The position numbers were made by a program, and so were the translations under genes. The notes beneath the pieces are model-generated. The model did no database searches, was not told where the DNA came from, and worked only from the letters and a program-made list of their open reading frames with translations. 22,680 bases of DNA, taken from the NCBI GenBank assembly GCA_003427395.1, contig BFEA01000054.1, positions 2,155,589 to 2,178,268 on the forward strand. Reading direction: 5' to 3'. Positions 1 through 9,803 of the stretch are shown piece by piece (the stretch's first letter is position 1; each line of letters begins with the position of its first letter). Source of the DNA: Chara braunii (lineage: Eukaryota > Streptophyta > Charophyceae > Charales > Characeae).

Positions 1-369
1 TGGACATTGAAACTGGGACCCTGGGCAGGACTCGGGTCGCCTTGCTTAACTCGTTTGCTTGGCCTTGGAAGAAAACCGGACATAAAAGGAACTATATGTA
101 TAATAGGATTGGAGTTGGAGAAATAAAATTAAGCAAATAAGATACGAANCATTGCACATAATAAAAGCAGCAAGGAGAAATGAACCTTCTTTTGAATTTG
201 AGTCTCGCTTCAGTGATTGTTACTGTTTGGTGAATTCTTTTGCTTTATCATTTTGATAGTTTAGCCTGTTAGAGCTCGCTTATGCTTGAGCGACAGACAG
301 GTAGTCGCATATGTTCGGTCTTGTTTGAGGTCTCTAGTGGTCACTTGCTGAAGGATTGGCTGACCGTTG
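1..369. other. Non-coding stretch, no gene recognised
   Basis: No reading frame of useful length and no RNA gene was recognised. The stretch is AT-rich, has an ambiguous base at 149, and contains an isolated AATAAA at 122-127 that has no coding sequence upstream to justify calling it a polyadenylation signal. Confidence 0.5.
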
Positions 370-690
370 GATTAGTAGGAATTATGGGAGCCTCCTTCCT
401 TAAGGGAGAATGCTGCCGAAATTTCTGCTAAATTTACGAAGTCAGTCAAAACCTGTGAGTCTTTTGAGGTTAGACTTAGGACTGTCTTTGGGATTAGTAG
501 AGATTTTTGAAAGCCTTCCTACTAATGGAAGTGCTACCGAAATTTCTACTAAACCCAAAGAAGTCGAGGTTAAGTAGCTTTTAGGTCAGGAGTTTGTTTA
601 AATTTGGATTTGTATATTTTCTGTGGGCTCACCCCTTTAGGGGCCCTTTAGGGGAGATGCTGCCCAAATTTTTGCTTTTTTTACATCGTT
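370..690. repeat. Three diverged tandem copies (~115-122 bp) with a conserved hairpin
   Basis: Copies begin at about 370, 492 and 607. Each starts GATTAGTAG or a variant and later has a block like GCTRCCGAAATTTCTRCTAAA; copy 3 is the most diverged. Copy 2 folds well: an outer stem pairs the GTAGAGATTT block with AAATTTCTAC, and an inner stem pairs CTTCC with GGAAG. Copy 1 keeps the inner fold as CCTTAAGG and copy 3 as CCCCTTTAGGGG, so the pairing persists while the bases differ. No target duplication or coding capacity was seen. Confidence 0.6.
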
Positions 691-1474
691 ACTGGGCGAT
701 ATAGCTAGAGGAAGTGTGATACGGAACTCTTCTCCGATAATGCAACAGATGGTGGCTACGTTATTTGTGACGCAGGTTATAGCTACCTACGGGAGATCAG
801 GTGTGATAAGCTTCATCAATTTTCTGCTATCACTGAATAGCAGGTCAGTTAGTCGATCGAACTGATCGATCTACGGCTCAGCCATGCCCATCGTGATACC
901 CATGTCATGATGCTTGGAATCTCCTTGCTATAATGACATTCCCTCAAAATGACAACCTTTCTATCCCTCTTACCCATCTCCTTGAAATGAGTATGAAAAA
1001 AGTTGGGAAAGCTGAATAGAAAGTGGGGGTATGCCATTGTTAAACGAGGGGGTCGGTGGAAGGGGCATGTGGGACATGAATTGGGAGACAAAGGGTTGAC
1101 CACGTTAGTGGTATTTTGTGTACGAATGTCAATGGGATTTTGTGTGGATGCAGGTTGGTATTAGAAGCAAGGAATCGCTCCTCGAATAATAATGCTTTGG
1201 AATGATGTGCTTAAGGCGGGTAGCAAAAATTAACTCGGGACTGTGAGAATGACTTACCCTGACTTCCCTCGAGAGTCTCTCTATTTCCTTCTAAACCCTC
1301 GATCTGCACTTTGGATTCCTGATGTTGACCTTGAAAACGGACTAAGCGATTATGTGAGAGAGATGGTATTGGAAATGCTACGGAATTTCCTTCTTTCTCT
1401 GAGTGATGGTCTTCTGAACCATCGCATGACGTTACGCTTATCCTTATTGCGGTTCAAAGTTGAACTGGATAGTC
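691..1474. other. No recognised gene
   Basis: Mixed-composition sequence without a recognised protein or RNA gene. An open frame of 108 codons (1243-1569, + strand) starts here, but its translation has no motif I recognise and its 3' part coincides with a strong hairpin, so I do not call it a gene. Confidence 0.4.
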
Positions 1475-1524
1475 CGCGAGGGGTAAGAGAACACCTTCAT
1501 CTGCGGTGTAAGCTCTCCCTCGCG
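1475..1524. other. 50 nt bulged stem-loop
   Basis: CGCGAGGG (1475-1482) pairs with CCCTCGCG (1517-1524). The stem continues with AGAG/CTCT after a 3 nt bulge, and an inner stem ACACC/GGTGT (1491-1495 with 1505-1509) closes a 9 nt loop. All helices are perfect Watson-Crick. Function is unknown. Confidence 0.55.
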
Positions 1525-1594
1525 ACAGACTCTCTTCTTAGCCCTACATGCGAGACGCGAGAGGCTTGAGGGTCAGTAATCACTCTTAGTGGAC

Positions 1595-1718
1595 GCCTTC
1601 AATATTGGAAGGCTAACTCTTTGGGGAGTAAGCAAGCCAACACCTGAGTGTCTAAGGCACTCCTCGTTTCCATCGAGAAGTGTGCGGTAATGATTACTCC
1701 GTAAAACACCATTACGGA
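1595..1718. other. Two short perfect hairpins
   Basis: GCCTTC/GAAGGC closes a 7 nt loop at 1595-1613. TCCGTAA/TTACGGA closes a 7 nt loop at 1698-1718. Both lie just downstream of the larger stem-loop at 1475-1524. They look like palindromic repeat debris or parts of a structured transcript; nothing in the sequence decides between these. Confidence 0.45.
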
Positions 1719-2587
1719 AAAAGGGGTTTGTTTTCAAGCTTCATGGCTTCAATATGATTAAATCGGTTCCTTTCATGGATTTTATATTGAGTATTTGATC
1801 AGATTTTGTGAGGAACAGGATGGGAAAAATTATGGGTGGTTCCGTCAAGGGACTAGGCGATAATCCAATTAAGTTTATCAAGTTTTCTTCGAGTGGAGGA
1901 CTACCGCGTGGTCACCTAATCGTCCTAGTCGACCGGCGTATGGCCCCGTTTAGGAACTCAGCCAGCCTATGACGAGGGTCTGCGTACGGGTTCGATCCAG
2001 GCGTTAGCCACACGTGCCCCTATGCTACAGCGAACGAGCAAACGCCCTCGGCTGGCCTACCTCTGCGACTGCATCATAAAAACTCTCGCACGTGGGTCAG
2101 TAGCTCGGCAGGGATACGCCCACCCACGGGATGGTGACAGCTCCCAACGGGTGGAGGTAAATTGTGCCTCGCGCAAGCTCTGTCCTGTCGCAGGAGCGCG
2201 CGAGAGGTATGGCTGGCGCACTCGGCCAGAGCGGCACCAGGGCGCGCGTTTGTTTTTGCGCGTCCGCTAAGGCCCGCCTAATCCTGCGTGACAATGGTCG
2301 GGGGGGTCCCGTTCTCGCAGGATCGATGCGCCCGACAGGTGGCGCTGTTGCCAGGGATCTCGGCTGCCTACCGAGGTCCAAAGTGAACGAACCCTGGTTA
2401 ATGATTTTGGAGGGTCGATGATCTCAGGCAAGACGACAATTTTATTTGACATTTTGATTTCTGGTGTAGAATATTTGAGGGTTGAGTGATTAACCTTTGG
2501 TATGGGAAGTTAAGTAAGAGGCTTTACCGCCTTATCGAAGAAAAGGCTTAGACTTGATCAGGTTAAGGCACTATGAGCCTTTATTAG
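1719..2587. other. No recognised gene; GC-rich block, possible LTR or leader
   Basis: About 1900-2430 is clearly GC-richer than its surroundings, so the open frames on both strands there are expected by chance and have no recognisable motif. Position and a TATA-like box just downstream would fit the 5' regulatory part of the retrotransposon. I found no matching copy on the 3' side and no convincing tRNA primer-binding site, so it is not called an LTR. Confidence 0.3.
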
Positions 2588-2596
2588 TATAAAAAA
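2588..2596 (+). promoter_or_regulatory. TATA-like box upstream of the retrotransposon ORFs
   Basis: TATAAAAAA lies about 110 bp upstream of the first open frame of the element and in the same orientation. The match to the eukaryotic TATA consensus is direct; its use as a promoter is inferred from position only. An expected transcription start would be near 2620. Confidence 0.35.
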
Positions 2597-2699
2597 CCCA
2601 GTAACGTAAAAGTTGTCTTTTTGTTAAGTAAATGGGATTGGATGTGAGAGTCAGGTCATATAGATATAGGATATGTCTAGAGATAGGAATTGAAAGGTC

Positions 2700-3562
2700 G
2701 TGCATGTATGTATACATGATTTTTGTATATTATTTGGGGATTGGATTTTGGAAAGTCATTTTGTCCTTCCCCTTAGATTGGATGAACTAGGGGAGGTTTA
2801 CAAGATGACCCTTGATAAAGATAGAAACCTTATCATAAAGGTCTGGTTACTGATTGATGTTTGGGCAGGAAATTCGAAGGAAAGTCAGAGATTGGCAAGG
2901 ATGGCGCATGCCCGAAGTGATCCTTGTGTGGGTTTGCCAGTCCGGAAAGAGGGAGGATTGGAGATGACTCTGCCACGAAGATTTAGGATTGGGGAAGATG
3001 CGTATTCATGGTGGTGTAAAAAGGTGGATAAGGATGTGTTCACCTGGATTGAATCTAGCCTGATTGGGAAAGATGAGGATGTGCTAGTGAAAGTACTCCT
3101 CTACGTAGCGCCTTTCTTCTGGACCATGCTTGGGACTGAGTTGGCTATGGGAAACAAGAAAACTCTGGCCAAATGGCTAGGGTTAGTTGAGGCTGCCGTA
3201 CTAAAGTGGACAGCGGATATGCCCTACGCAAGGGATGAGATGGTGTATGTATGTATGGGATTCCGAGATAGCAAGGACTTCATGCTACCCACGACACCTT
3301 TGAGGGCTGTGATCCCTGACGACATAGTGGAAGTCAAATTTGGAAGTCAGGAAAGGGTGGAAAGGGCAGCGGGAGTCGCAATGATCCTGCGAAGTCTGAG
3401 TATGAAAGGTACGCTTGTGAGGTGGTTTACAGCTTGTACCTTGAGTTAGGATCTACGCTTAAGGAAAATGAGTCGGTGAGGGTGGTACAAGATGTCATAA
3501 ACTACCTTTCCCTTTATGGGCCAGATGATGGACCGGATTGGTGGAACCACCTTCGGTACGAG
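2700..3562 (+). pseudogene. Unrecognised ORF upstream of gag
   Basis: An open frame of 249 codons (frame 3) runs from 2700 to 3449; its first in-frame ATG is at 2805. From about 3390 the coding-looking reading moves to frame 2 (DVINYLSLYGPDDGPDWW) and stays open to 3577, which suggests a frameshift. The product is rich in Trp, Lys and acidic residues and matches no family I recognise. It could be a 5' extension of gag or a separate ORF1 like that of plant Ogre elements. The frame-2 reading ends at a GTAAAT that can act as a splice donor in phase with gag, which favours an N-terminal part of Gag. No signal peptide or membrane segment is obvious. Confidence 0.5.
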
Positions 3563-3700
3563 GTAAATGCGAGGTAGGACCAGGGAAAACCTAGTCTTGC
3601 TTAGACCCTTCCTGTGTAAATAAACATTGTAGGGAAGAAACAGATGGGATAGGGAAGGGTGATTTGGTTTGAATCTGTATACTTGTGGTTGTGTTGGCAG
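3563..3700 (+). other. Candidate 138 nt intron between upstream ORF and gag
   Basis: The upstream frame reads ...RYE and is followed by GAG|GTAAAT. The gag frame resumes after TTGGCAG|GAA at 3701. Both borders are canonical GT...AG and both are phase 0 in frame 2. The interval contains TAG stops at 3575 and 3650, so an unspliced transcript could not be read through. The region before the AG is T/G-rich rather than C/T-rich. Splicing is inferred, not shown. Confidence 0.35.
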
Positions 3701-4864
3701 GAAGGCGATCGAAAGGCAAAGAAGATGGTGGACGAGGTGGTTAAAAGTGTTAAGAATGGAAGTTTGACGGCTCATTAGCCAATTACGGTTGGCCAGCTGG
3801 TGACATTGTTGGAAGGTTGGGAGGTAAAACGGTCAAACATCCCTAAGGTCCAGATGTTTCATTTCAAAGGAGATAAAGTGTCAGAATGGTTAGAATTGCT
3901 TGAACAGATCACTGACAAAATGCCTGACGTGGAAAAGTTTCGTCAGGTACCGAAGTATGTTTGGTGGGAGATGCAGCCAGAGGTGATGCGCGTGGCCAGT
4001 GAGGCCAATGGCAACTGGGCTAATTTCAAGGTTGAAATGCAAAGGCGGTACCAGTTGGGGGATGGACTCCTCACGGTGGAGGACTTGGAAAGGTTGGAGC
4101 GGTCAGACTTCACGACAATAGGAGCCTTTGCAACCGCTTTTGAAAAAATGGCGAGGAAAGTCCCAAGACTGGCGGAAGAGACCCAGTGCGCGATATTCCT
4201 AAGCAGTTTCACTGAGTGCGAAGGGGTGTCGCTCACCAGGAAAGGAGCTGTGGGGCGAAAGCTAACTTGGAAGACCATCAAACAAAGTCTGGCTGATGGG
4301 GAGCTGGATCAAGTATACCAGTTTCAAATGAAACAGCAACGCCAGAAGCGAAAGGTTAGGGTTGCCGCTGAAACAACTGGAATTAATCTCCAGCAACTTA
4401 TTGCGGATGGGATAGCGCAGTATCAGGCTACCCAGCAAAAAGCGGTAGGAAAGCAGGTGATGGTGGTCACTCACCCGGCGACAATGACGACGAAGAAAGG
4501 AAAAACAGTGGAGCAGGTGGAAGAAGAGGATGAGGAGGAGGAAGAAGAGGAGCCGGTGAAGCTGACGAAAAGTCAGCGAAAGGCTAGGAACCAGGCCATG
4601 GGCGGTCAAGGGACAGGAAAAGAAGTACAAACTTCGACCCCGGCTCATGCGAATGCTAATCAAGTAAGTGCAGTAGGAGTTCCGCCGCAAGCACAGGCTT
4701 CGCCACCACAATGGCTAGGAGTTTTCCCCACAGCCTGGCCAGGATTCAATCCGTGTATTTCATGGCCATATTTCGTCCAGCAGGGACAATTTACAGGAGG
4801 GTGCATGCCTCAATCCATAGGAGGGTGCGCAAATGCTTCAGGCCAAGGAGGAGAACAGCAGTAG
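3701..4864 (+). pseudogene. gag: Ty3/gypsy Gag, main domain
   Basis: Gag forms the particle that packages element RNA in the cytoplasm. Frame 2 is open from 3701 except for TAG at 3776 (H*P). It contains a retrotransposon Gag domain at about 3860-4250 (FKGDKVSEWLELLEQ, then W-x2-FKVEMQRRYQLGD and a dL..l....F.tigaF block). After this come a basic Gln-rich segment, a Glu run (about 4517-4553) and a Q/P-rich tail. It ends at TAG 4862-4864 inside QQ*QQ. The frame continues open beyond it into the zinc knuckle and protease, so this stop probably replaced a CAG codon. The nearest start candidates are ATG 3725, or a spliced upstream exon. Confidence 0.8.
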
Positions 4865-6817
4865 CAGCAAGTAGCCGCGCTTCAGAATAGCCAACCCAAT
4901 CAAGGGGCTGGTCAAGAACAAGGCCAGCAGCAAGGAGGAAATGGACAGGGTGGCCAAGGGCGAGGAGGAGGAGATCGTGGCGGTGGGTTTGGCAATGGTG
5001 GTCAAGGAGGAAGAGGTGGAGGTTGGAATGGGCAAGGAGGAGGCGATAGGCCTCGATTTGATTGGAGGAATGCCACTTGCCACCATTGTGCGCAGAAAGG
5101 ACATACTTTGAAGTTTTGCCAAATCCGAAAAATGGACGAGGATGAGAGATTGATATCTTCGAACTTGGATAGAGACATCTATGACAAATTCGGAGAGTAT
5201 ATAGATCCCAAGGTTCTAGGCGGCATTCGAAAGGAGGCGCTCCGACGTGCTAATCAGCAGCCTGCTCCTCCTGCTATGTTCAGACTATGTCTGGAAGAGG
5301 AGGTGGATAAAGGAAACGACGAGGTGGATGTTGGAGTAAGAACGGCAGGAGATAATAGTGAGAAGGGTGGTGTGGTAGAGCGAGAGAAGGATGAAGAAAA
5401 CTGTCAGGAGACGGTGGGAGAGACTATGCGGCACATGGAAAGCCTCTTGGGGGAAATGCAGAGGCTAAACTCGGAACTGAGGACAATTTGTGATGAGGTA
5501 AGTAAACCGATGGTTTACTTGTTGGGACCGCAAACAGGGTCATCAGGTGCTAAGCCAGCACGCGGAACTTTGGGTTCTAGAGGGCAATCGAGGGCACCAC
5601 AAGCTATGCAGACAAGGAGCAAGAAGGGTAATCCTGCCAATGAGGTAGAACCATCGAATAAGGGCGAGCCGCGAGAGAAGGGGCCAGTGACTAAGGTGGA
5701 TACAGGAAATGAGAATGATAATGAGGATGAGCGATTAAGGAAGGAAGAGGAAGAGCAAGCTGGTGAGCGTGCCAAGAAAAGGAAGGCTGAGGAGTGGCCG
5801 GAGACGGTAGCAAAAGGAGAGACTTCTCGCAAGCAAAGATATGCGGTACCTTTGGAGGAAGGATTGGATATTGAGGGTATGGTGGACACGCTCCTTAAGG
5901 GTCACAATGAGTTGTTGAACCTGAAGGACATCCTTGCGTCAACGTCAAAGCTCCGCGAGGAATTCAAGGCTAGACTTTACCGGCGACGAGTAGCAAGTGT
6001 GAGGCTTGGTGATCTTATCCCAGCTGAAGCCCATTGGGCGACTCCTGGAACTAAGATGGATTGGAAATCTGTCGCGAGCGGGAACGTGAACCTGATCATA
6101 AAGGGGAAGTCGTGTAGTGGGATGCTGGACACGGGAGCAGAAATGAATATCATTAAGGAAGCAGATGCGCTTCGGCTAAGACTGGATATAGACAGGGAAG
6201 ACATGGGTTTCCTATATGGCGCGAGTGGACGGACACCCTTCATCGGGACAGCCGCGAATGTCGTTGTGGAAGTGGGGAAGGTGAAGGTAAGGTCCTGCTT
6301 TTATGTCATGCCAGATTTGGACCGTCCTCTGTTGCTAGGAAGGTCATTCCTTTGCCGAACAGAGTCAGTGATTTTAAATAAGCACGACGGCATTATGTAC
6401 GTCATCCTGAGTGATCCGGTTTGCCGCAACTACGAGATTATTACCTGTCATAATACAGGTCCTCGTAGTATGAGGAACAGGCCTAACCCAGGTTTATTTA
6501 CCTTCGAGGAGTTCGAGAAAGAAAGGAGGCGGTTTATGGGGAACGATGAAGTGGAGAGTGAGCCATATGGTGAGATGTTGCTGAGCTTGACAAGTATCAA
6601 CGATGCAATGGAGATAGTCTCAGCGTATGGAATGGCGGATCCTGTGGCGGTACGGGCGCTGAAGGAAAGGGTTGTGGATCGCGAAGGTGAAGTGGAATTG
6701 GTGTATCGATTACCAAAGAAGGAAGGACATATGGAAGAATCTCAAGGCCATGCTGCGAGTCAGCCTTTTTTAGGGGTGGACTCAAACAAGGCTCCTGAAG
6801 GCGGTACAAACGCGTAA
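4865..6817 (+). pseudogene. Gag zinc knuckle plus aspartic protease
   Basis: This continues the gag frame without further stops. A Gln/Gly/Arg-rich low-complexity stretch (4865-5060) precedes a CCHC knuckle, C-x2-C-x4-H-x4-C, at 5078-5119, which binds RNA during packaging. A long charged linker with Glu/Lys-rich segments follows (about 5300-5850). The retropepsin domain is at about 6060-6420: the catalytic motif LDTGAEMN has DTGA at 6128-6139, and the late LLLGRSFL motif corresponds to the family's (I/L)-L-G-x-D/S-x-L region. Retropepsins act as dimers and cut Gag-Pol. The frame ends at TAA 6815-6817, where the RT frame already overlaps in -1. Confidence 0.85.
6766..6772 (+). other. In-phase T TTT TTA heptamer, candidate -1 frameshift site
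   Basis: In the protease frame the codons are CCT TTT TTA, so the heptamer T TTT TTA lies exactly in X XXY YYZ phase. Slippage by -1 would place ribosomes in frame 1, the RT frame. That frame is open from here to the RT apart from one TGA at 6796 that could derive from CGA. A clear downstream pseudoknot was not seen. The alternative is an ordinary indel in a decayed copy. Confidence 0.4.
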
Positions 6818-7956
6818 GCGAGAAGTGCCGACCTGTTCTAGTGCTCATAACGGCGGAGGATAAGTTCTATTATGAGCAGGAACGGGAGATGATACGGCAA
6901 ATGAAGGAGGATGCGGAGCGAGGGCTGTGCCGTATCAATGAGCAAACGGAGGAAGACTTGATAATAGGCGAGCCAGGTTTTCTGTTTCCAGAGGAAAGAG
7001 CCTTGATGATAGCCACTATGAAGGAGCGGCATCGCGCGTACGCGTTCAATGATGATGAGCGAAGGCGCCTCGATGTGGATAAAGTCCCTATGATCAGGAT
7101 CCATACGGTGCCTCATGTGCCATGGAACTTGCGAGGAGCGCGTTATCCTAACCCCGCGGATGAGCGCAGGGTGGTCAACTATATTGACGATAAGATTAAT
7201 ACGTACGTAGCTGACTACTCGAGCGGACCTTATGCTTCACCTCGGTTTTGTTTTATTAAACCAAATGGCACATTGAGGTGGGTACAGAATTTGCAGTGCT
7301 TGAATGTAGTGACGATACGAGACGCAGGAGGTTTACCGAATGCGGATGCACTGTCAGAGTCCTGCGCAGGCAGACCAATTATTAGCCTGATAGATTTGTA
7401 CTCAGGCTATGATTAGTTTCCAGTATACCCACCAGACAGGCCTGTGACGGCGATGCATACGCCAAGGGGGTTGATTCATATGAATGTGGCGCCGCAGGGA
7501 TGGACTAACGCGGTGGCAATGGTGCAGAGGCATATGGTGCGTGTTACGGAAAAAATTAATCAACATATCACGCAGCCGTATATTGATGATCTAGCCGTGA
7601 AGGGGCCGAAGAAGAAGGATGAGACGGAGGTCATGCCCGGAGTAAGGAGGTTTGTCTGGAACCATATACAGGACGTTGCTTGGGTCCTTGACACTTTGAA
7701 GGATTATAATCTCACGGCGGGTAGGGCAAAGTCAAGACATTGTATGCGCGAGGCGACCATTTTAGGTTTTGTATGTAGTGAGAGCGGCAGCCGACCGGAT
7801 ACTAAGAAGACTAACAAGATACTTGAATGGCCGACGTCATTCAGATCTGTTAGTGAGGCTAGAAGCTTCCTGGGGACGTGCGGGTTCTGGCGAGCCTTTA
7901 TCAAAGACTTCTCAGGGAAAACTGGGCAGTTGCGGAAGCTTGTGCGCCAGGATTAG
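6799..7956 (+). pseudogene. pol: Ty3/gypsy reverse transcriptase
   Basis: RNA-dependent DNA polymerase that copies the element RNA. Frame 1 runs from RRYKRVSEKCRPV through a linker into the RT fold: PYASPRFCFIKPNGTLRW (about 7228-7280), motif A LIDLYSGYD with the catalytic Asp at 7393, TPRG and the PQGWTNAV region (about 7460-7510), then the catalytic YIDD at 7579-7590. The connection region continues to about 7950 (LGTCGFWRAFIKDFSG). TAG at 7414-7416 sits where the family nearly always has Gln (GYDQF), so it is a nonsense change. The segment ends at TAG 7954. YIDD replaces the commoner YLDD/FIDD but keeps both Asp residues. Confidence 0.92.
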
Positions 7957-8670
7957 GAATGAGAGTGGGATGAGAAGCAAGAAAAGGTAGTGGATGGACT
8001 AAAGGAGGAATTTAGAGATGGAGGTTTGGTGCTCGGCGTACCCGATTTTGAAGCAACTTTTATTCGTCCTTTCATTGTGGAGACGGATGCAGGGCCAACA
8101 ACTTTGGGAGGTGTGCTCATACAGGCTGACGTCAATGGCGAGGAGAGGCCGCTGAGATTCGAGAGCCGAACTCTGAATAGCGCTGAAAGGAACTATTCAC
8201 AGTTCAAGCGTGAGACGCTTGCGGTCCTCCACTGCCCGAGGATATTTCGCATTTACCTCTTTGGCAGGAGATTCATATTGAGAGTGGATCCGACTGCATT
8301 GGCAGGATCATTGAAAAATTATGCCCCGTCAGACCCTACTATCGCTAGGTGACTCACATACATATGGATGTTTGATTTTGAGTTGGAGCGCATTCCAGGG
8401 GATAGAAATCGGGCTGACGGGCTAAGCCACATAGACTGGGATAAGAGTGAAGGAGAGGCCAAGGAGGGCACACCTCCAGTTGATGCATTCCTCGATGAAG
8501 AAGAGGATGTAAGGCTCCATATTAATGCATGTGCGGTTGGAATAAGTGAAGTAGTAAGACAAGGGGAATCGACTTTTCTTGCGCCAGCAGGCTATGTGAA
8601 GCGGTCAGACATAATCCTCAAAACTTTTGAGGAGGAAGATCCATGGGGAGGTAAAGATGTGAATGGATGA
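7957..8670 (+). pseudogene. pol: RNase H domain of gypsy pol
   Basis: Continues the RT frame after TAG 7954 and TGA 7960. RNase H removes RNA from the RNA:DNA hybrid. Seen here are ETDAG (first catalytic Asp at 8086), the AERNYSQFKRETLAV block with its Glu, the RVDPTALAG segment replacing the usual RTDHxxL, and RIPGDRNRADGLSHIDW (about 8389-8440), the standard RNase H end. TGA at 8350 (R*LTYIWMFDFE) stands where the family has Trp. After about 8655 the reading shifts from frame 1 to frame 3. Confidence 0.9.
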
Positions 8671-9020
8671 AAAAACTCGCTCTGGCAGAAATATATCGAC
8701 TATCTGAAGAGTGATTGACTATTGAAGAAGGGATTCACGCGATTGAGGCGCATGTTATGCATGAGGCGGATGTCAATTTCTTTATTAACTCGATACTGCA
8801 AGTGCAGGAGGGTGTGAGTAGAAGTCAGGATCCTGTAAAGGATATGGAAGAGGACGAGTTTGAGGAGGGAGAAATAACAGAAGCGTTTCGTACCGAGGAA
8901 TATGATGGCGTGTATCGGAAATTGGGGTTGTTTCTCTCATGTGAGATCAGGGAGAGAGAGACTTCCCTAAGGATGCATGAGATGCGGCCGCGATTTGTAG
9001 TGCATGACGCCTCTTTATAA
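8664..9020 (+). pseudogene. pol: Spacer region between RNase H and integrase
   Basis: Frame 3 picks up the polyprotein with WMKKLALAEIYRLSEE and runs through an acidic segment (VKDMEEDEFEEGEITEAF) to RPRFVVHDA, interrupted by TGA at 8712. In gypsy Pol this position is the linker leading into the integrase N-terminus. Frame 2 takes over near 9008 (RLFIKNEAGNPRRVI), indicating another small indel. Confidence 0.7.
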
Positions 9021-9238
9021 AAAATGAGGCTGGAAATCCAAGGCGAGTGATTTGCGGGAGACATCGCCAGATCGATGTGATAGCAGCACTGCACGATGGA
9101 CCTGCTGGAGGCCATAGAGCTTTTGCGCTTACTTATGCTAAGGCGCGCGAGCTTTACTACTGGGAAGGTATGAGCGAGATGATTCGTAAGTATTGCGAGT
9201 CGTGTGTTCCATGCCAGATTAGAGCCTCAACGAAAAGG
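9008..9238 (+). pseudogene. pol: Integrase N-terminal HHCC zinc domain
   Basis: Frame 2 encodes the zinc-binding module of integrase: His at 9092 and His at 9113 (HDGPAGGH), followed by the YYWEGM block and a C-x2-C pair (Cys at 9203 and 9212, in ESCVPCQ). This domain supports multimerisation and cDNA-end binding. The reading changes to frame 1 between about 9225 and 9238. Confidence 0.85.
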
Positions 9239-9520
9239 AGCCTCTACATCCGAGGATTGTGCGAGATGCGGGGGCAGTGGTCCATTTGGACCTACTGGCC
9301 ATGCCACCGAGAGTGGGAGGCTATAATTACATTTTCGACGCTCGTGATAATCTCACAAGTTTTGTGGATGGGAGGGTCATCCGCAATAAGACAGGTGAGA
9401 CTCTGGCTATGTGCATCATGAAATACTTTCTCAGATATCCCTTTGTCATCGAGTTTGTGATGGACAGAGGTTCCAAGTTCACCTGTGGAGAGGTAAAGGA
9501 CTTGCTGCGAAGACTCAGCG
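9229..9520 (+). pseudogene. pol: Integrase catalytic core, truncated
   Basis: Frame 1 gives EPLHPRIVRDAGAVVHLDLL with the first catalytic Asp at 9289, then NYIFDARDNLTSFVDGR and the second Asp in VMDRGSKF at 9463. The D-to-D spacing is 58 residues, normal for gypsy integrase. The third catalytic residue, Glu about 35 residues later, is missing. Similarity stops around 9510-9520 and unrelated sequence with an immediate TAA (9544) follows. The C-terminal end of the same integrase reappears at about 12067. Confidence 0.85.
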
Positions 9521-9616
9521 GCGAGGCGATCGTAAGAGCTAAGTAATGATGCGCCGCAGCCTTGGTGTCATGATTAGAAACACATGTTATGTTTCCACAA
9601 ATGGATTGAAAAGTAG

Positions 9617-9803
9617 GTCCATGTAATTGATCAATACTTCGTAAACAACACAACCTTCCGTTGTTCAGGTCGAAACAATGGTGCAGAGATTGCTAAGACT
9701 GAATGCAGAAAATATGGTCAAACATCTTTGCATGTGTTCTCAGATAAAATAGATTATGCTCAGGCACAAGCATCTACTCCTTATGGAATCTTAGGTGTCA
9801 AGG
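9617..9803 (+). pseudogene. rps3: Mitochondrial ribosomal protein S3, C-terminal fragment
   Basis: Frame 2 reads [15 protein letters not shown]...[27 protein letters not shown]. This matches the universal S3 C-terminus: SGR.nGAEIA+TE, the IDYA block and YG..GVKV. S3 is part of the small ribosomal subunit near mRNA entry. The family normally continues with Trp after GVKV; here the reading leaves the family (SLLKLKPG). The 5' side is open only from about 9617 because of TAG at 9614. Confidence 0.8.

Noticed and set aside
1243-1569. 108-codon open frame on the + strand
   Set aside because: No recognisable motif, no support from neighbours, and its 3' half overlaps a strong hairpin.
1980-2005. 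GGTTCGATCC resembling a tRNA B-box
   Set aside because: One base short of the consensus, with no A-box at the right distance and no cloverleaf.
2022-2452. Overlapping open frames on both strands in the GC-rich block
   Set aside because: High GC lowers stop frequency on all frames; none of the translations looks like a protein domain.
4900-5060. Gly/Gln/Arg-rich stretch as an independent RNA-binding protein gene
   Set aside because: In frame with gag upstream and with the zinc knuckle downstream; it is the nucleocapsid linker.
3943-6243. Long minus-strand frames opposite gag and protease
   Set aside because: Shadows of the coding strand; they contain no domains, whereas the + strand carries clear gag, CCHC and DTGA motifs.
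8655-9240. Frame changes near 8660, 9010 and 9230 as programmed frameshifts
   Set aside because: They lie inside pol, lack slippery heptamers and occur with nonsense codons, so ordinary indels are simpler.
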